Source: Caballeronia temeraria (lineage in GTDB: Bacteria > Pseudomonadota > Gammaproteobacteria > Burkholderiales > Burkholderiaceae). From it: a stretch of 57,454 bases of DNA. The stretch spans positions 1-57,454 of the forward strand of contig NZ_FCOI02000040.1 in the NCBI RefSeq assembly GCF_001544795.2. The letters run 5' to 3'. Below the pieces are notes generated by a model. That model saw nothing but the letters and a program-made list of their open reading frames with translations, made no database searches and was not told the origin of the DNA. The translations under genes and the position numbers were made by a program. This document shows positions 43,596 through 52,272 of the stretch, piece by piece; within the stretch, counting starts at the first letter, position 1; each line of letters opens with the position of its first letter.

Positions 43596-44509
43596 TTCTT
43601 CTCTGTCTCCCGAAGACGCAACGCCGCGAGTCCAGCGAGTGCGAGCGCCGAAAAGCTGGGTGGTGCGGGCAATGGCGGACCGTTGAACAGATTCTGGCTC
43701 CAGTTACGCCAGCCGCCATGCGCGCGCGCGACGCCGCGTGCATGAAAGCCGACACCGATGAACCCGAGCGCCGTCGTTAGGCGCAGCCACAGCCGCGTCA
43801 ACCAGTGCGCACGCGGACGGCTGAGGGCAGTGTTGATGAGCAGAGCCGATGCAACGGGCGGAACAACGATCGGTGCGTACATGGCCGGGTTCTGGAACGA
43901 GCCGCGAAAATGCAGCAGCGCGACTTCGCCAAGCGTGCCGAGCAGGCCGGCACTCGTGACGAGCGCGAGGGCCTGTCCTGCGGGCATGCCGAAAAGACGC
44001 GGCTCGTGGGCCGGTTCATCACGCAGCCGTTCGGAGACCGCCCCCAGCGCACCGGAGAGGAGCAAGGCCATCGGCGCGCCGATCGGCGCAGCATAGAAGA
44101 GGTTGTGCCAGCTCCAGCCACCGGGGCGCTTCGTGATGTTGTACAGATGAAACCCTGTGCCGGCGACGCCCGCGAGCGCCGCGCTGATATAGACCGCATT
44201 GCGCACTGGATGACGCGCCGGCTCGTGATCGGAGCCGCCGTGCAGGCCGGCCAATAATGACAGTGTGGAGACGACGAGCGGCGTGTACATCGCGGGATTA
44301 TCGAAGGAGCCGCGATAGTGCTCCATCGCACTGTCCGTCAGCACGGAAAGTGCGAGCAGCGCCGAGCTGCGGTGGAACGTGCGCGCCGTATCGATGTGCG
44401 TCTGCGCCGGCGAGCGCTGCGCCTTCTGTCCGCCAAGCCGCACGAGCGCAAGTCCCGCCGCAGCGATCCCGCAGCCGATGGCAATGTCGATTGTTCTGGT
44501 TTGCGTCAT
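43592..44509 (-). CDS. Polytopic membrane protein with internal duplication
   Basis: This 305-residue protein has about eight hydrophobic segments and no family I recognise. The two halves repeat each other: HYRGSFDNPAMYTPLVV near residue 64 corresponds to HFRGSFQNPAMYAPIVV near 204. In each half a later motif ends in similar style (TGFHLYNITKRPGGWSWHN versus VGFHARGVARAHGGWRNWSQ). Conserved His residues in these motifs could bind haem or metal, which would make it a membrane anchor for the GMC complex; that is speculation. It lies between the dehydratase and the GMC small subunit and overlaps the latter by 4 bp. Confidence 0.75.
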   Translation of the reverse strand: MTQTRTIDIAIGCGIAAAGLALVRLGGQKAQRSPAQTHIDTARTFHRSSALLALSVLTDSAMEHYRGSFDNPAMYTPLVVSTLSLLAGLHGGSDHEPARHPVRNAVYISAALAGVAGTGFHLYNITKRPGGWSWHNLFYAAPIGAPMALLLSGALGAVSERLRDEPAHEPRLFGMPAGQALALVTSAGLLGTLGEVALLHFRGSFQNPAMYAPIVVPPVASALLINTALSRPRAHWLTRLWLRLTTALGFIGVGFHARGVARAHGGWRNWSQNLFNGPPLPAPPSFSALALAGLAALRLRETEKK

Positions 44510-44545
44510 GTCTCGGTTCGTTCTGTTCGATGCTTCCTGTAGCGG

Positions 44546-45652
44546 TTAAACCGCATACCGGTGCGCGTCCGCATGCTTGAAGTCGAGCCCGCAACCGGGC
44601 CTCGACCAATCCGGCGAGATGGCGCCGTCGCGCGCGCGCGGTGCACCATCGAAAAGCATCGATTCGATGCGCACGTGATCGTGAAACCATTCCTGATGTC
44701 GAAGATGCGGTGCGGCGCACGCTACGTGCAAATGCAGCGCGGGCGCGCAGTGCGCCGAAAGCGGCGTATGGAACGCATCACAAAGCGTCGCCGCGCGCAA
44801 AAAGCCGGTGATGCCGCCGCATCGCGTGACATCGGCCTGCAGGACGTCCACGGCTTGGTTGGCGAGCAGTCGAAGAGAGTCGTCGAGCGAGTAGCTGTAT
44901 TCGCCCGCGGCTAGCTCCATATGCGCAGGCAGCGCGTTACGCAATGAAGCGAGCCCGCCAATATCGTCCGATGACACCGGTTCTTCGAACCACTCGACGC
45001 CGTATTGCGCGAACTGCTGCGCATAAAAAAACGCCTGCTTCCGATCCAGCGCCCCGTTCGCGTCGACGAAGAGCCCGGCGTCGTCCCCGATGGCTTCGCG
45101 CGCGACCGCCACGCGGTGCGGATCACGCGATGGCTGCGTGCCAACCTTGATCTTGACCCAGCGGCAGCCATCCTCATGCACCCAGCCGGCTAGCTGGTCA
45201 CGAATGTCTTCGTCGGTATAAGTCGTGAAGCCGCCGCTGCCGTAAAGCGGAACTTCGCCGCGGACGGCGCCTAAGAGACGTGCGAGTGGCATGTCGAGCA
45301 GGCGTGCCTTCACGTCCCACAATGCGCAGTCGAGCGCCGAAATCGCGGTGGCCGCTATACCTGAGCGGCCAATGTTACGCACGCGCTGCTGCATGCGTAT
45401 CCAGAGGGCGTCGACGTTCCATGCGTCTTCGCCGACGAGCGTCGAGGCGAGCGTCGATTCGATGAAGGCGGCGGTGGTCGCGTCGTTATACGTGTAGCCG
45501 ATGCCCGTCTTGCCCGCCGCGGTGACCTCCGCAACGACAAGCGTCGTGGATTGCCAGGCGAAAGTACCATCGGCTTCCGGCCGGTCTGTCGGGATGGTGT
45601 AGGCGCGGGCCCGAATCGCGTCGACCGGCGCCTCCCGTTTTGTGAGGTGCAT
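44546..45652 (-). CDS. Mandelate racemase/muconate lactonizing enzyme-family protein
   Basis: This is a 368-residue enolase-superfamily enzyme. The K-x-K pair is in WVKIKVG, the metal ligands are in LFVDANGA, WFEEPV and LAAGEYSY, and a catalytic His probably lies in LSAHCAPALHLHVA. This set fits acid-sugar dehydratases or epimerases. Its place between a sugar-oxidising GMC complex and a TPP-dependent enzyme suggests dehydration of an aldonic acid to a 2-keto-3-deoxy acid. The exact substrate cannot be told. Confidence 0.88.
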   Translation of the reverse strand: MHLTKREAPVDAIRARAYTIPTDRPEADGTFAWQSTTLVVAEVTAAGKTGIGYTYNDATTAAFIESTLASTLVGEDAWNVDALWIRMQQRVRNIGRSGIAATAISALDCALWDVKARLLDMPLARLLGAVRGEVPLYGSGGFTTYTDEDIRDQLAGWVHEDGCRWVKIKVGTQPSRDPHRVAVAREAIGDDAGLFVDANGALDRKQAFFYAQQFAQYGVEWFEEPVSSDDIGGLASLRNALPAHMELAAGEYSYSLDDSLRLLANQAVDVLQADVTRCGGITGFLRAATLCDAFHTPLSAHCAPALHLHVACAAPHLRHQEWFHDHVRIESMLFDGAPRARDGAISPDWSRPGCGLDFKHADAHRYAV

Positions 45653-45666
45653 GGCGAAGACCCCGG

Positions 45667-47463
45667 TTAATTGTCCTTATGACCCGGCAGCACGGCACCG
45701 AGCACCTGTTTCGCCGTGTCAACGATGATGTTGCCTTCGTCCGGGTCCCCTTCGAAGAGCGTCGTGGCGAACGCTTTTGCCTGTTGCAGGGTGATGTGCG
45801 GCGGCAGCGGAGGCACATTAGGGTCTGCCTTCACCTCGATCACGACGGGTCGATCTGAGTTTAGCGCTTCGTCCCATGCTGCGCCCATGCGCTCGGCCTG
45901 GTCGACATAGAGACCCCGCAGCCCAATCAATTCAGCGAAGCGGTGGTAGGGCACCGACGGAATGTCTTGCGACGCCTCGAACTTTGGGTCGCCGTTCATG
46001 ACGCGCTGTTCCCACGTAACCTGGTTCAGGTCGTCATTGTGAAGCACCATGCATATCCAGCGCGGATCGGACCATTGCTTCCAGTACTTCGCGACCGTGA
46101 TCAGTTCCGCCATGTTGTTCATCTGCATCGCGCCATCGCCGACCAGTGCAATAACCGGCCGCTCGGGATGCGCGAATTTCGCCGAGATCGCATAAGGCAC
46201 GGCCGCGCCCATGGACGCGAGCCCCCCGGAGAGCGAACACATCATGCCACGCTTGACCTTGAGATCGCGTGCGTACCAGTTGGCGCACGACCCAGAGTCA
46301 CTGGTCACGATGGCGTTGGGCGGCACGCGCGCTGACAACTCCCATACTGTGCGCTGTGGGTTCACGCCGGTCGTTCCCGACGCGAGCGCGCGCTTCTCAA
46401 GTTTTTTCCACCAGTCGGTCATCCAGCCTTCGATGTCCTCCCGCCACGCGCGATCCGTCTTCTGTTCGAGTAGTGGCAAAAGCGCGCGCAATGTTTCCGC
46501 GCTGTCGCCAACGAGATTGACTTCCATCGGATACCGGATGGACAGCATGTCTGGCTTGATATCGATCTGCACTCCACGCGCCGCGCCTTCCTTCGGCAGG
46601 AACTCCGAGTAAGGAAAGCCCGAGCCGATCATCAGCAACGTGTCGCATTCAGTCATCAGCTTGTAACTGGGCTCGGTGCCGAGCAGACCGATGGAGCCGG
46701 TCACGTAAGGCAGATCATCGGGAAGGGCGGCTTTGCCCAGAAGCGCTTTTGCGACGCCTGCGCCGAGTTTTTCCGCGACCGCGATCACTTCATCGGTCGC
46801 CTGCAACGCGCCTGCGCCGACGAGAATCGCCACCTTCTTGCCGGCGTTGAGGACCTCGGCGGCGCATTGAAGATCGTCGGCATAGGGGACCGTTTTGGGC
46901 GCGCGGTAGCCTACCCCTGAATGCAGAGTCCCATGCTTGCGCGGCGGCGGCTCGTATTTGAGTTCCTGCAAATCGTTAGGGAACACAAGCGCCGCCACTT
47001 TTCGCTCGCCCAGCGCAGTTCGAATGGCCCGGTCGACAAGATGACGAACCTGGGCGGGCACACTTGCTTGCTGCACGAAGGCGCCCGCGACATCCTTGAA
47101 CATCGATTGGAGATCGACTTCCTGCTGATAATGTCCACCAAGCGATGCCCGCGCTTGTTGACCGGCGATGGCGAGTACGGGCATGTGGTCGAGTCGTGCG
47201 TCGTAAAGACCCGCAAGAAGATGCGCTGCCCCGGGTCCCGAGGTCGCCAGGCACACGCCGAGCTCGCCAGTGAACTTGGCGTGCGCAGACGCCATGAAAG
47301 CGGCCATCTCCTCATGCCGCGTCTGAATAAATTCGATCTTGCCTTCTGCCCGATTCAACGCCCCGAGGATGCCGTTGATGCCATCGCCCGGATAGCCAAA
47401 GATGCGGCGCACGCCCCAAGCGTGCAAGCGGTCGACAAGGAAGTCGCCGACGGTAGTGGACAT
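45667..47463 (-). CDS. TPP-dependent enzyme (pyruvate oxidase/acetolactate synthase-like)
   Basis: This is a 598-residue member of the PoxB/AHAS superfamily with all three domains. The N-terminal PYR domain has the catalytic Glu in IQTRHEEMAAFMASAHAKF. The central domain includes the loop VLVGAGAL-type region (KVAILVGAGALQAT), and the C-terminal PP domain has the TPP motif GDGAMQMNNMAEL. The end is short and lacks an obvious PoxB-type membrane helix. It is the first gene of the seven-gene minus-strand operon and 14 bp before the dehydratase gene. It may decarboxylate pyruvate or a 2-keto sugar acid. Confidence 0.9.
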   Translation of the reverse strand: MSTTVGDFLVDRLHAWGVRRIFGYPGDGINGILGALNRAEGKIEFIQTRHEEMAAFMASAHAKFTGELGVCLATSGPGAAHLLAGLYDARLDHMPVLAIAGQQARASLGGHYQQEVDLQSMFKDVAGAFVQQASVPAQVRHLVDRAIRTALGERKVAALVFPNDLQELKYEPPPRKHGTLHSGVGYRAPKTVPYADDLQCAAEVLNAGKKVAILVGAGALQATDEVIAVAEKLGAGVAKALLGKAALPDDLPYVTGSIGLLGTEPSYKLMTECDTLLMIGSGFPYSEFLPKEGAARGVQIDIKPDMLSIRYPMEVNLVGDSAETLRALLPLLEQKTDRAWREDIEGWMTDWWKKLEKRALASGTTGVNPQRTVWELSARVPPNAIVTSDSGSCANWYARDLKVKRGMMCSLSGGLASMGAAVPYAISAKFAHPERPVIALVGDGAMQMNNMAELITVAKYWKQWSDPRWICMVLHNDDLNQVTWEQRVMNGDPKFEASQDIPSVPYHRFAELIGLRGLYVDQAERMGAAWDEALNSDRPVVIEVKADPNVPPLPPHITLQQAKAFATTLFEGDPDEGNIIVDTAKQVLGAVLPGHKDN

Positions 47464-48116
47464 AGTTTGCTCCTGGTTGCAGCGAAGATAGCTGCTAGGA
47501 TCCTTGCGGATATGTCACAACGTGACGCAATGACTATGCCGCCTATCGGCGATCAACACGTTAAACGCATCGTAGGTAGCCGTTAGGTTTCTGCAAGCAA
47601 CTTCCCCAGCTCTCTCATCAGGTCCAGATGTAGGGCAGCGAGTCTAAGGAGGCATCGTCCGCCCTTGCGAAACGCACCGGTGCCATTAGAGGAGTGATTC
47701 CTGCTCACTACGGCATCGCTTCGAAGCAGAGGAATGTCCTCAGGCGTTAGCGAAGTTGTGGGAGACGAACCATATCTGTTTTGCTGGCATGACTTACCGA
47801 CTGCCCTGCGGTCGATCACTCGTCCTCCTTCCTATCGCGCTCGTTCACGTTTTGTTCAAACCGACCAGGTCCAGCACCGCGAGCACCCCGCGCAGACGCA
47901 GAAAGCTTTTCAACCGTTTGAAAAAAGCTCACATCGTGATACATATCCGGAGGTGAGTATCAGAGGCGGGCAGTGAGTGACGTTGCGCACGAGATTGGAA
48001 TGGCGGTTGCTCTGCGCTGAGCGAGCCGAGGTACCCTCATCGAAGCATCAACCGGGCGCAGGAAGAGGGCCGAGTGCGTCTCAAATTTTTCTGTTCGAGC
48101 TTTTTTAGGGGATAGC
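47464..48116. promoter_or_regulatory. Divergent control region between sugar operon and oxidase operon
   Basis: This 653-bp gap separates two divergent operons. An inverted repeat GTCAC-AAC-GTGAC lies at 47514-47526, about 50 bp upstream of the TPP-enzyme start, a position suitable for a repressor or activator. A short minus-strand open frame (47819 to 47583, 78 residues) is not convincing. No clear -10/-35 pairs were found for the oxidase side. Confidence 0.45.
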
Positions 48117-49181
48117 GTGGCCTTAAAGCGCCGGTTTCTCGGGCCCGTTGCACAAGTCGGAGCCTCCTGCTTCACGGCGCTGTTTCAGGTTGGCGCCTTA
48201 GCCGCCGAAGCGCCTTCGCGTGAGGCGGGATCGCTGACGGCTGCGTCGACGCCGCTCGCGTATTTTCTACACAGCAAGGGCCCCGCCGCACGACCAGTGA
48301 TCTATCTCGGATGGGCGCTTGCGACCATATGCGTGCTCGTATGCGTGATCATTGCCGGAATGCTTCTCATCGGCATGTTCCGGCGCAGGAAGCAACAAGA
48401 CGCGCGCGCGCTCGTCTCCGAAGGAGGGCTGCGTTTGGTCTACGTTGGCTCGGTGCTATCCACCATCGCACTCTTTGGCATCGCCGTCTATATGCTCTCG
48501 GTGCTCGCGGAGGTCGCCGACCCTCCCAAAACGCCAGGGTTGACCGTGACGGTCACCGCCTACGACTGGTGGTGGAAAGCGGACTACGGGGACGGCGAGA
48601 CGCACTTCTCAACCGCCAACGAGTTGCACATCCCGTCCGGCGTACCGGTGCTTGTCCTGCTGAAAAGCGCCGACGTAATTCACGCTTTCTGGGTCCCTGA
48701 ACTGGCCGGCAAAACGCAGACGGTTCCTGGTACCACAAACCGGCAGTGGATCCAGGCGGACCGCCCCGGTATTTTCCGAGGCCAATGCGCCCAGTATTGC
48801 GGCGTACAGCACGCCCACATGGCGTTCGAGGTGTACGCGCAGCCCCAGGCCGATTATGACCGGTGGTACGCCGCGCAGATGAGCGCAGCAACCGCACCGT
48901 CGACGTCCCAATCAATGCGAGGAAGCAAGCTCTTTGAAGAACGCTGCGCGGGATGCCATACGGTTCGCGGGAGCAAAGCGGCCGGCGTTCAGGCGCCTGA
49001 TCTCACCCACGTATTGGCGCGTCGGCTGCTTGCTGCAGGAACCGTGGTCAATACACCAGAAAACCTGATCGACTGGGTTCAGCACGCGCAGGAACTCAAG
49101 CCCGGCACGCTAATGCCCGATATGAAGCTCTCGCCCGCTGAGGCGGGCGACTTGTCGGCCTACCTCGCCACTCTCAAGTAA
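48117..49181 (+). CDS. coxB: Cytochrome c oxidase subunit II with fused cytochrome c domain
   Basis: This is a 354-residue protein with an N-terminal signal sequence and two membrane helices (near 60-85 and 105-125). The CuA domain contains VIHAFWVPELAGKTQTVPG and the copper ligands in GQCAQYCGVQHAHM. A C-terminal monohaem cytochrome c domain shows ERCAGCHTVRG and the distal Met region GTLMPDMKLS. This is the caa3 type of subunit II, which accepts electrons from cytochrome c directly. The start is GTG at 48117 behind TAGGGGA. Ten bases separate it from the subunit I gene. Confidence 0.92.
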   Translation: MALKRRFLGPVAQVGASCFTALFQVGALAAEAPSREAGSLTAASTPLAYFLHSKGPAARPVIYLGWALATICVLVCVIIAGMLLIGMFRRRKQQDARALVSEGGLRLVYVGSVLSTIALFGIAVYMLSVLAEVADPPKTPGLTVTVTAYDWWWKADYGDGETHFSTANELHIPSGVPVLVLLKSADVIHAFWVPELAGKTQTVPGTTNRQWIQADRPGIFRGQCAQYCGVQHAHMAFEVYAQPQADYDRWYAAQMSAATAPSTSQSMRGSKLFEERCAGCHTVRGSKAAGVQAPDLTHVLARRLLAAGTVVNTPENLIDWVQHAQELKPGTLMPDMKLSPAEAGDLSAYLATLK

Positions 49182-49191
49182 GGAACAGACG

Positions 49192-51792
49192 ATGGCCGCC
49201 ATCGGTGATCGAAACGCTGCGCAGGCCCATCGGGTCGCGTTCCGACGTGTGCCTGAGTTTGGCAGCGTCGCGCAGGGGTCGGAGGCCGAGAAGCGCCTGC
49301 GTGAAATGTGGGAAGGAGACGGGGGCTGGCGCGGTTTCATTACAACCGTCGATCACAAGAAGATCGGCTTGCGTTACATCGTGACAGCATTCCTGTTCCT
49401 GATGCTGGGCGGCCTCGAAGCGCTTGTTATGCGTCTGCAGCTCGCACAGCCGAACCAATCACTGGTGACGCCTGGCCAGTTCGCCGAGCTTTTCACGATG
49501 CACGGCGTCACGATGATTTTCTTGTATGCGCTCCCGGTGCTCAGCGGTTTCTCCAATTTTCTGTGGCCGCTCATGTTGGGGTCCCGCGATATGGCGTTCC
49601 CTCGTCTGAACGCGCTTTCGTATTGGGTCTTCGTCTTTGCCGGCATCTTTCTTTACGGCAGTTTCCCGTTCGGGCAGGCTCCGAATGCCGGATGGTTCAA
49701 CTATGTCCCGCTTTCCTCCCTGGAGTACAACCGTGGAATAAATATCGACGTGTATTCCCTTGGTATGGTGCTGCTGGGCATCTCAACGACCGTTGGCGCA
49801 GTGAATTTTGTAGTCACGCTTTTTCGCATGCGTGCGGTCGGCATGTCGGTTGACCGGCTGCCGATTATCGTCTGGGGCACGCTGACCATTTCGTTCGCGA
49901 ATCTTTTTGCCGTGCCGTCGGTGAGTTTAGCGTTCCTACTGCTGTGGATGGACCGCAATATCGGCACACATTTCTTCGACGTCGCGAGCGACGGTCGGCC
50001 TCTCCTTTGGCAGCACTTGTTCTGGATGTTCGCGCATCCGTGGGTCTACGTCGTCGTGCTGCCGGCTATGGGCATTGTGTCGGATGCCCTGCCGACCTTC
50101 TGCCGTCGTCCCCTCGTCGCTTATACGGCGGTGGCGATGGCGACTGTCGGTACGATGATCGTTGGTTTCGAAGTGTGGATCCATCACATGTTCGCAACCG
50201 GGATCACACCCTTGGCACTGGCCTTCTTTGGCGCAGCGAGCATGCTCATTTCGATCCCAAGCGCCGTCGCCGTGTTTGCATGGGTCGCGACGATCTGGAC
50301 TGGACGTCCTATCTTCGCCGTACCCTTCCTTTATTTCGCGAGTTTTGTGCTGATGTTCGTCATCGGCGGCGTCTCCGGCGTGATGACGGCCGCAGTGCCG
50401 CTCGACTGGCAGCTTACCGATACCTACTTTGTCGTCGCGCATTTGCATTATGTGCTGCTAGGGATCAACGTTTTTCCCGTCTTCGGCGGAATCACCTACT
50501 GGTTTCCGAAATTTACCGGACGGATGATGAATGAACGATGGGGCAAGATCGCGTTCTGGATCATCCTCGTGGGGTTCAATCTTGCCTTTTTCCCGATGCA
50601 CATCTCGGGTTTGCTCGGCATGCCGCGGCGCATCTACACCTATCCCGAAGGCATGGGATGGGATACGTCGAACCTGATTACGACGATCGGTTCCTTTATT
50701 TTTGCGTTAGGCGTTCTGCTCTTTGTGGTGAACGCGCTCGTCTCGGCACGCCGCGGACGTGAAGCGCCGAAGAACCCGTGGGACGCGCCTGGGCTCGAAT
50801 GGTCGACCGAGTCGCCGCCGGCGCCCTACAACTTTGCGGTCTTGCCGGTGATTGAATCGCGGCATCCGATGTGGGAGGATCGCCTGCAGCCTAAGGGGCG
50901 GCAGTCGAGTCTTGCATCAGGGTACTTGCTTCACCGAGGGCGCGAGGCGCTTGGAGTCCACCCATTCAGCGGTAGTCCCGACGTTATTCTCAAGATGCCC
51001 GAGGATGCGTGGTCGCCATTCTTTCTCGGACTCTTTGGCGCGCTTGCTTTCCTAGGCTTGCTGCTGCGCTCGCCGTCTTTTACCGTTGTGGCGCTCGCAG
51101 CGGCAGGCGCAACGCTCATCGCGTGGATGTGGCCGCGGCGCGCGCTCGCACAGCGCGAGCCTCCCGGACCAGCGCAGACCGTTCCCGCGATCACCAACAA
51201 AAGCAAGGATGCCCTGCCGGTCGGAAGTGCGGGCGAGCACTCGGGCGGATGGTGGGGCGTGCTGGCACTCGTCGCAACGGAAGCGAGTCTTTTCGGCTAT
51301 TTGATCTTCTGCTACTTCTACTCACAGTCGCAGACGACTCTGCCGTGGCCGCCTGAGGGCATGCCGAAAATCGGCACAGGTGCGCTGAGCACGGGCACAC
51401 TGATCCTGAGCAGCGTGTTCGCGTGGCTGTCCGAGCGAACGCTCAAGAGAAGTAAGCGCTGGCAGGCATTCGGCTGGATGTTGGTCGCTATTGCGCTGGG
51501 CATAACGTTCGCTGGCATGCAGTGGAAGGAGTGGCACGATCATCCGTACGGCATTACCGCTCATCTCTACGGCTCCCTCTACTTCACTATCACGGGCTTT
51601 CATATGGCCCACGTCGCCGTCGGGCTCGTTATTCTGGTTCTGCTCGCGGTCTGGATTGCGTTAGGGTATTTCGACGCGGAACGCAACGCACCGATGCGCA
51701 TCGGCGGGCTCTACTGGCACTTCGTCGACGTCGTCTGGCTATTCATCTTTACATCGTTGTATGTGACGCCGTTCTGGATGCGAGGCCACTGA
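49192..51792 (+). CDS. ctaD: Cytochrome c oxidase subunit I-III fusion with atypical proton-channel residues
   Basis: This 866-residue protein is a fusion. Residues about 40-560 are haem-copper oxidase subunit I: the first haem-a His is in FTMHGVTMIFLY, CuB His in FAHPWVYVVVLPAMG, the HH pair in WIHHMFATG, and the haem ligands in FVVAHLHYVLLGINVF. Residues about 680-866 are subunit III (GGWWGVLALVATEASLFGYL to HFVDVVWLFIFTSLY). The active-site Tyr after HPW is retained. The Glu of the usual HPEVY motif is Trp284, and the Lys of the usual PTGIKVF motif is Ala360 (PSAVAVF). The D-channel entry Asp (SRDMAFPRLN) is present. It therefore belongs to a non-standard A-type group; oxygen reduction to water is expected, pumping is uncertain. 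Confidence 0.9.
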   Translation: MAAIGDRNAAQAHRVAFRRVPEFGSVAQGSEAEKRLREMWEGDGGWRGFITTVDHKKIGLRYIVTAFLFLMLGGLEALVMRLQLAQPNQSLVTPGQFAELFTMHGVTMIFLYALPVLSGFSNFLWPLMLGSRDMAFPRLNALSYWVFVFAGIFLYGSFPFGQAPNAGWFNYVPLSSLEYNRGINIDVYSLGMVLLGISTTVGAVNFVVTLFRMRAVGMSVDRLPIIVWGTLTISFANLFAVPSVSLAFLLLWMDRNIGTHFFDVASDGRPLLWQHLFWMFAHPWVYVVVLPAMGIVSDALPTFCRRPLVAYTAVAMATVGTMIVGFEVWIHHMFATGITPLALAFFGAASMLISIPSAVAVFAWVATIWTGRPIFAVPFLYFASFVLMFVIGGVSGVMTAAVPLDWQLTDTYFVVAHLHYVLLGINVFPVFGGITYWFPKFTGRMMNERWGKIAFWIILVGFNLAFFPMHISGLLGMPRRIYTYPEGMGWDTSNLITTIGSFIFALGVLLFVVNALVSARRGREAPKNPWDAPGLEWSTESPPAPYNFAVLPVIESRHPMWEDRLQPKGRQSSLASGYLLHRGREALGVHPFSGSPDVILKMPEDAWSPFFLGLFGALAFLGLLLRSPSFTVVALAAAGATLIAWMWPRRALAQREPPGPAQTVPAITNKSKDALPVGSAGEHSGGWWGVLALVATEASLFGYLIFCYFYSQSQTTLPWPPEGMPKIGTGALSTGTLILSSVFAWLSERTLKRSKRWQAFGWMLVAIALGITFAGMQWKEWHDHPYGITAHLYGSLYFTITGFHMAHVAVGLVILVLLAVWIALGYFDAERNAPMRIGGLYWHFVDVVWLFIFTSLYVTPFWMRGH

Positions 51793-52271
51793 TGCAAACG
51801 CCCGTGCCCGCGGAGCAGTCTGCGCTCACTCAAAGTGAGAATCGCCGTCTTGGCCTATGCGCGACTGCTGGCTTTTTCTTCGCGCCCGGCGCATGGCTGC
51901 TTCAAGTGATGGTCTCTGAGACGATCTCCGCCCAAGCCTGCTCGGCTGGATCGATCCCGCGTGTCAAACCTGTCTTTCCGAATCTCGATGGATGGTTGTA
52001 TGGAACGTCGATCGCTGCCTTCGTCGTCGCGGCGATATGCGCCGCACTCGCCGTGTACGGCCTCGTGTTCCTCAGGCGCAAGCAAAAGCAGCTCAAAGAA
52101 CAGCGTCCGGATGCAGGGTCATCCGAGGAGCCGTCGCTCGCTGAGGAGGAGGTGAGTCGTAAGCGCTTCGTTGCATTGTGCAGCGCGCTGATCGGCTGCG
52201 GATTCGTCGTCGGGCTGGTGTTCACGGTCCTTGCCGAAGTGTTTTTCCAATCTTGTAGCCAGTGGCATTGA
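51792..52271 (+). CDS. Small membrane protein of the oxidase operon
   Basis: This is a 159-residue protein with three predicted membrane helices (about residues 22-42, 68-93 and 125-150) separated by a charged segment rich in Lys, Gln and Glu. Its start codon overlaps the subunit I-III stop (TGATG), so translation is coupled. No family is recognised. The position suggests a subunit or assembly factor of the oxidase. Confidence 0.7.
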   Translation: MQTPVPAEQSALTQSENRRLGLCATAGFFFAPGAWLLQVMVSETISAQACSAGSIPRVKPVFPNLDGWLYGTSIAAFVVAAICAALAVYGLVFLRRKQKQLKEQRPDAGSSEEPSLAEEEVSRKRFVALCSALIGCGFVVGLVFTVLAEVFFQSCSQWH

Positions 52272-52272
52272 C

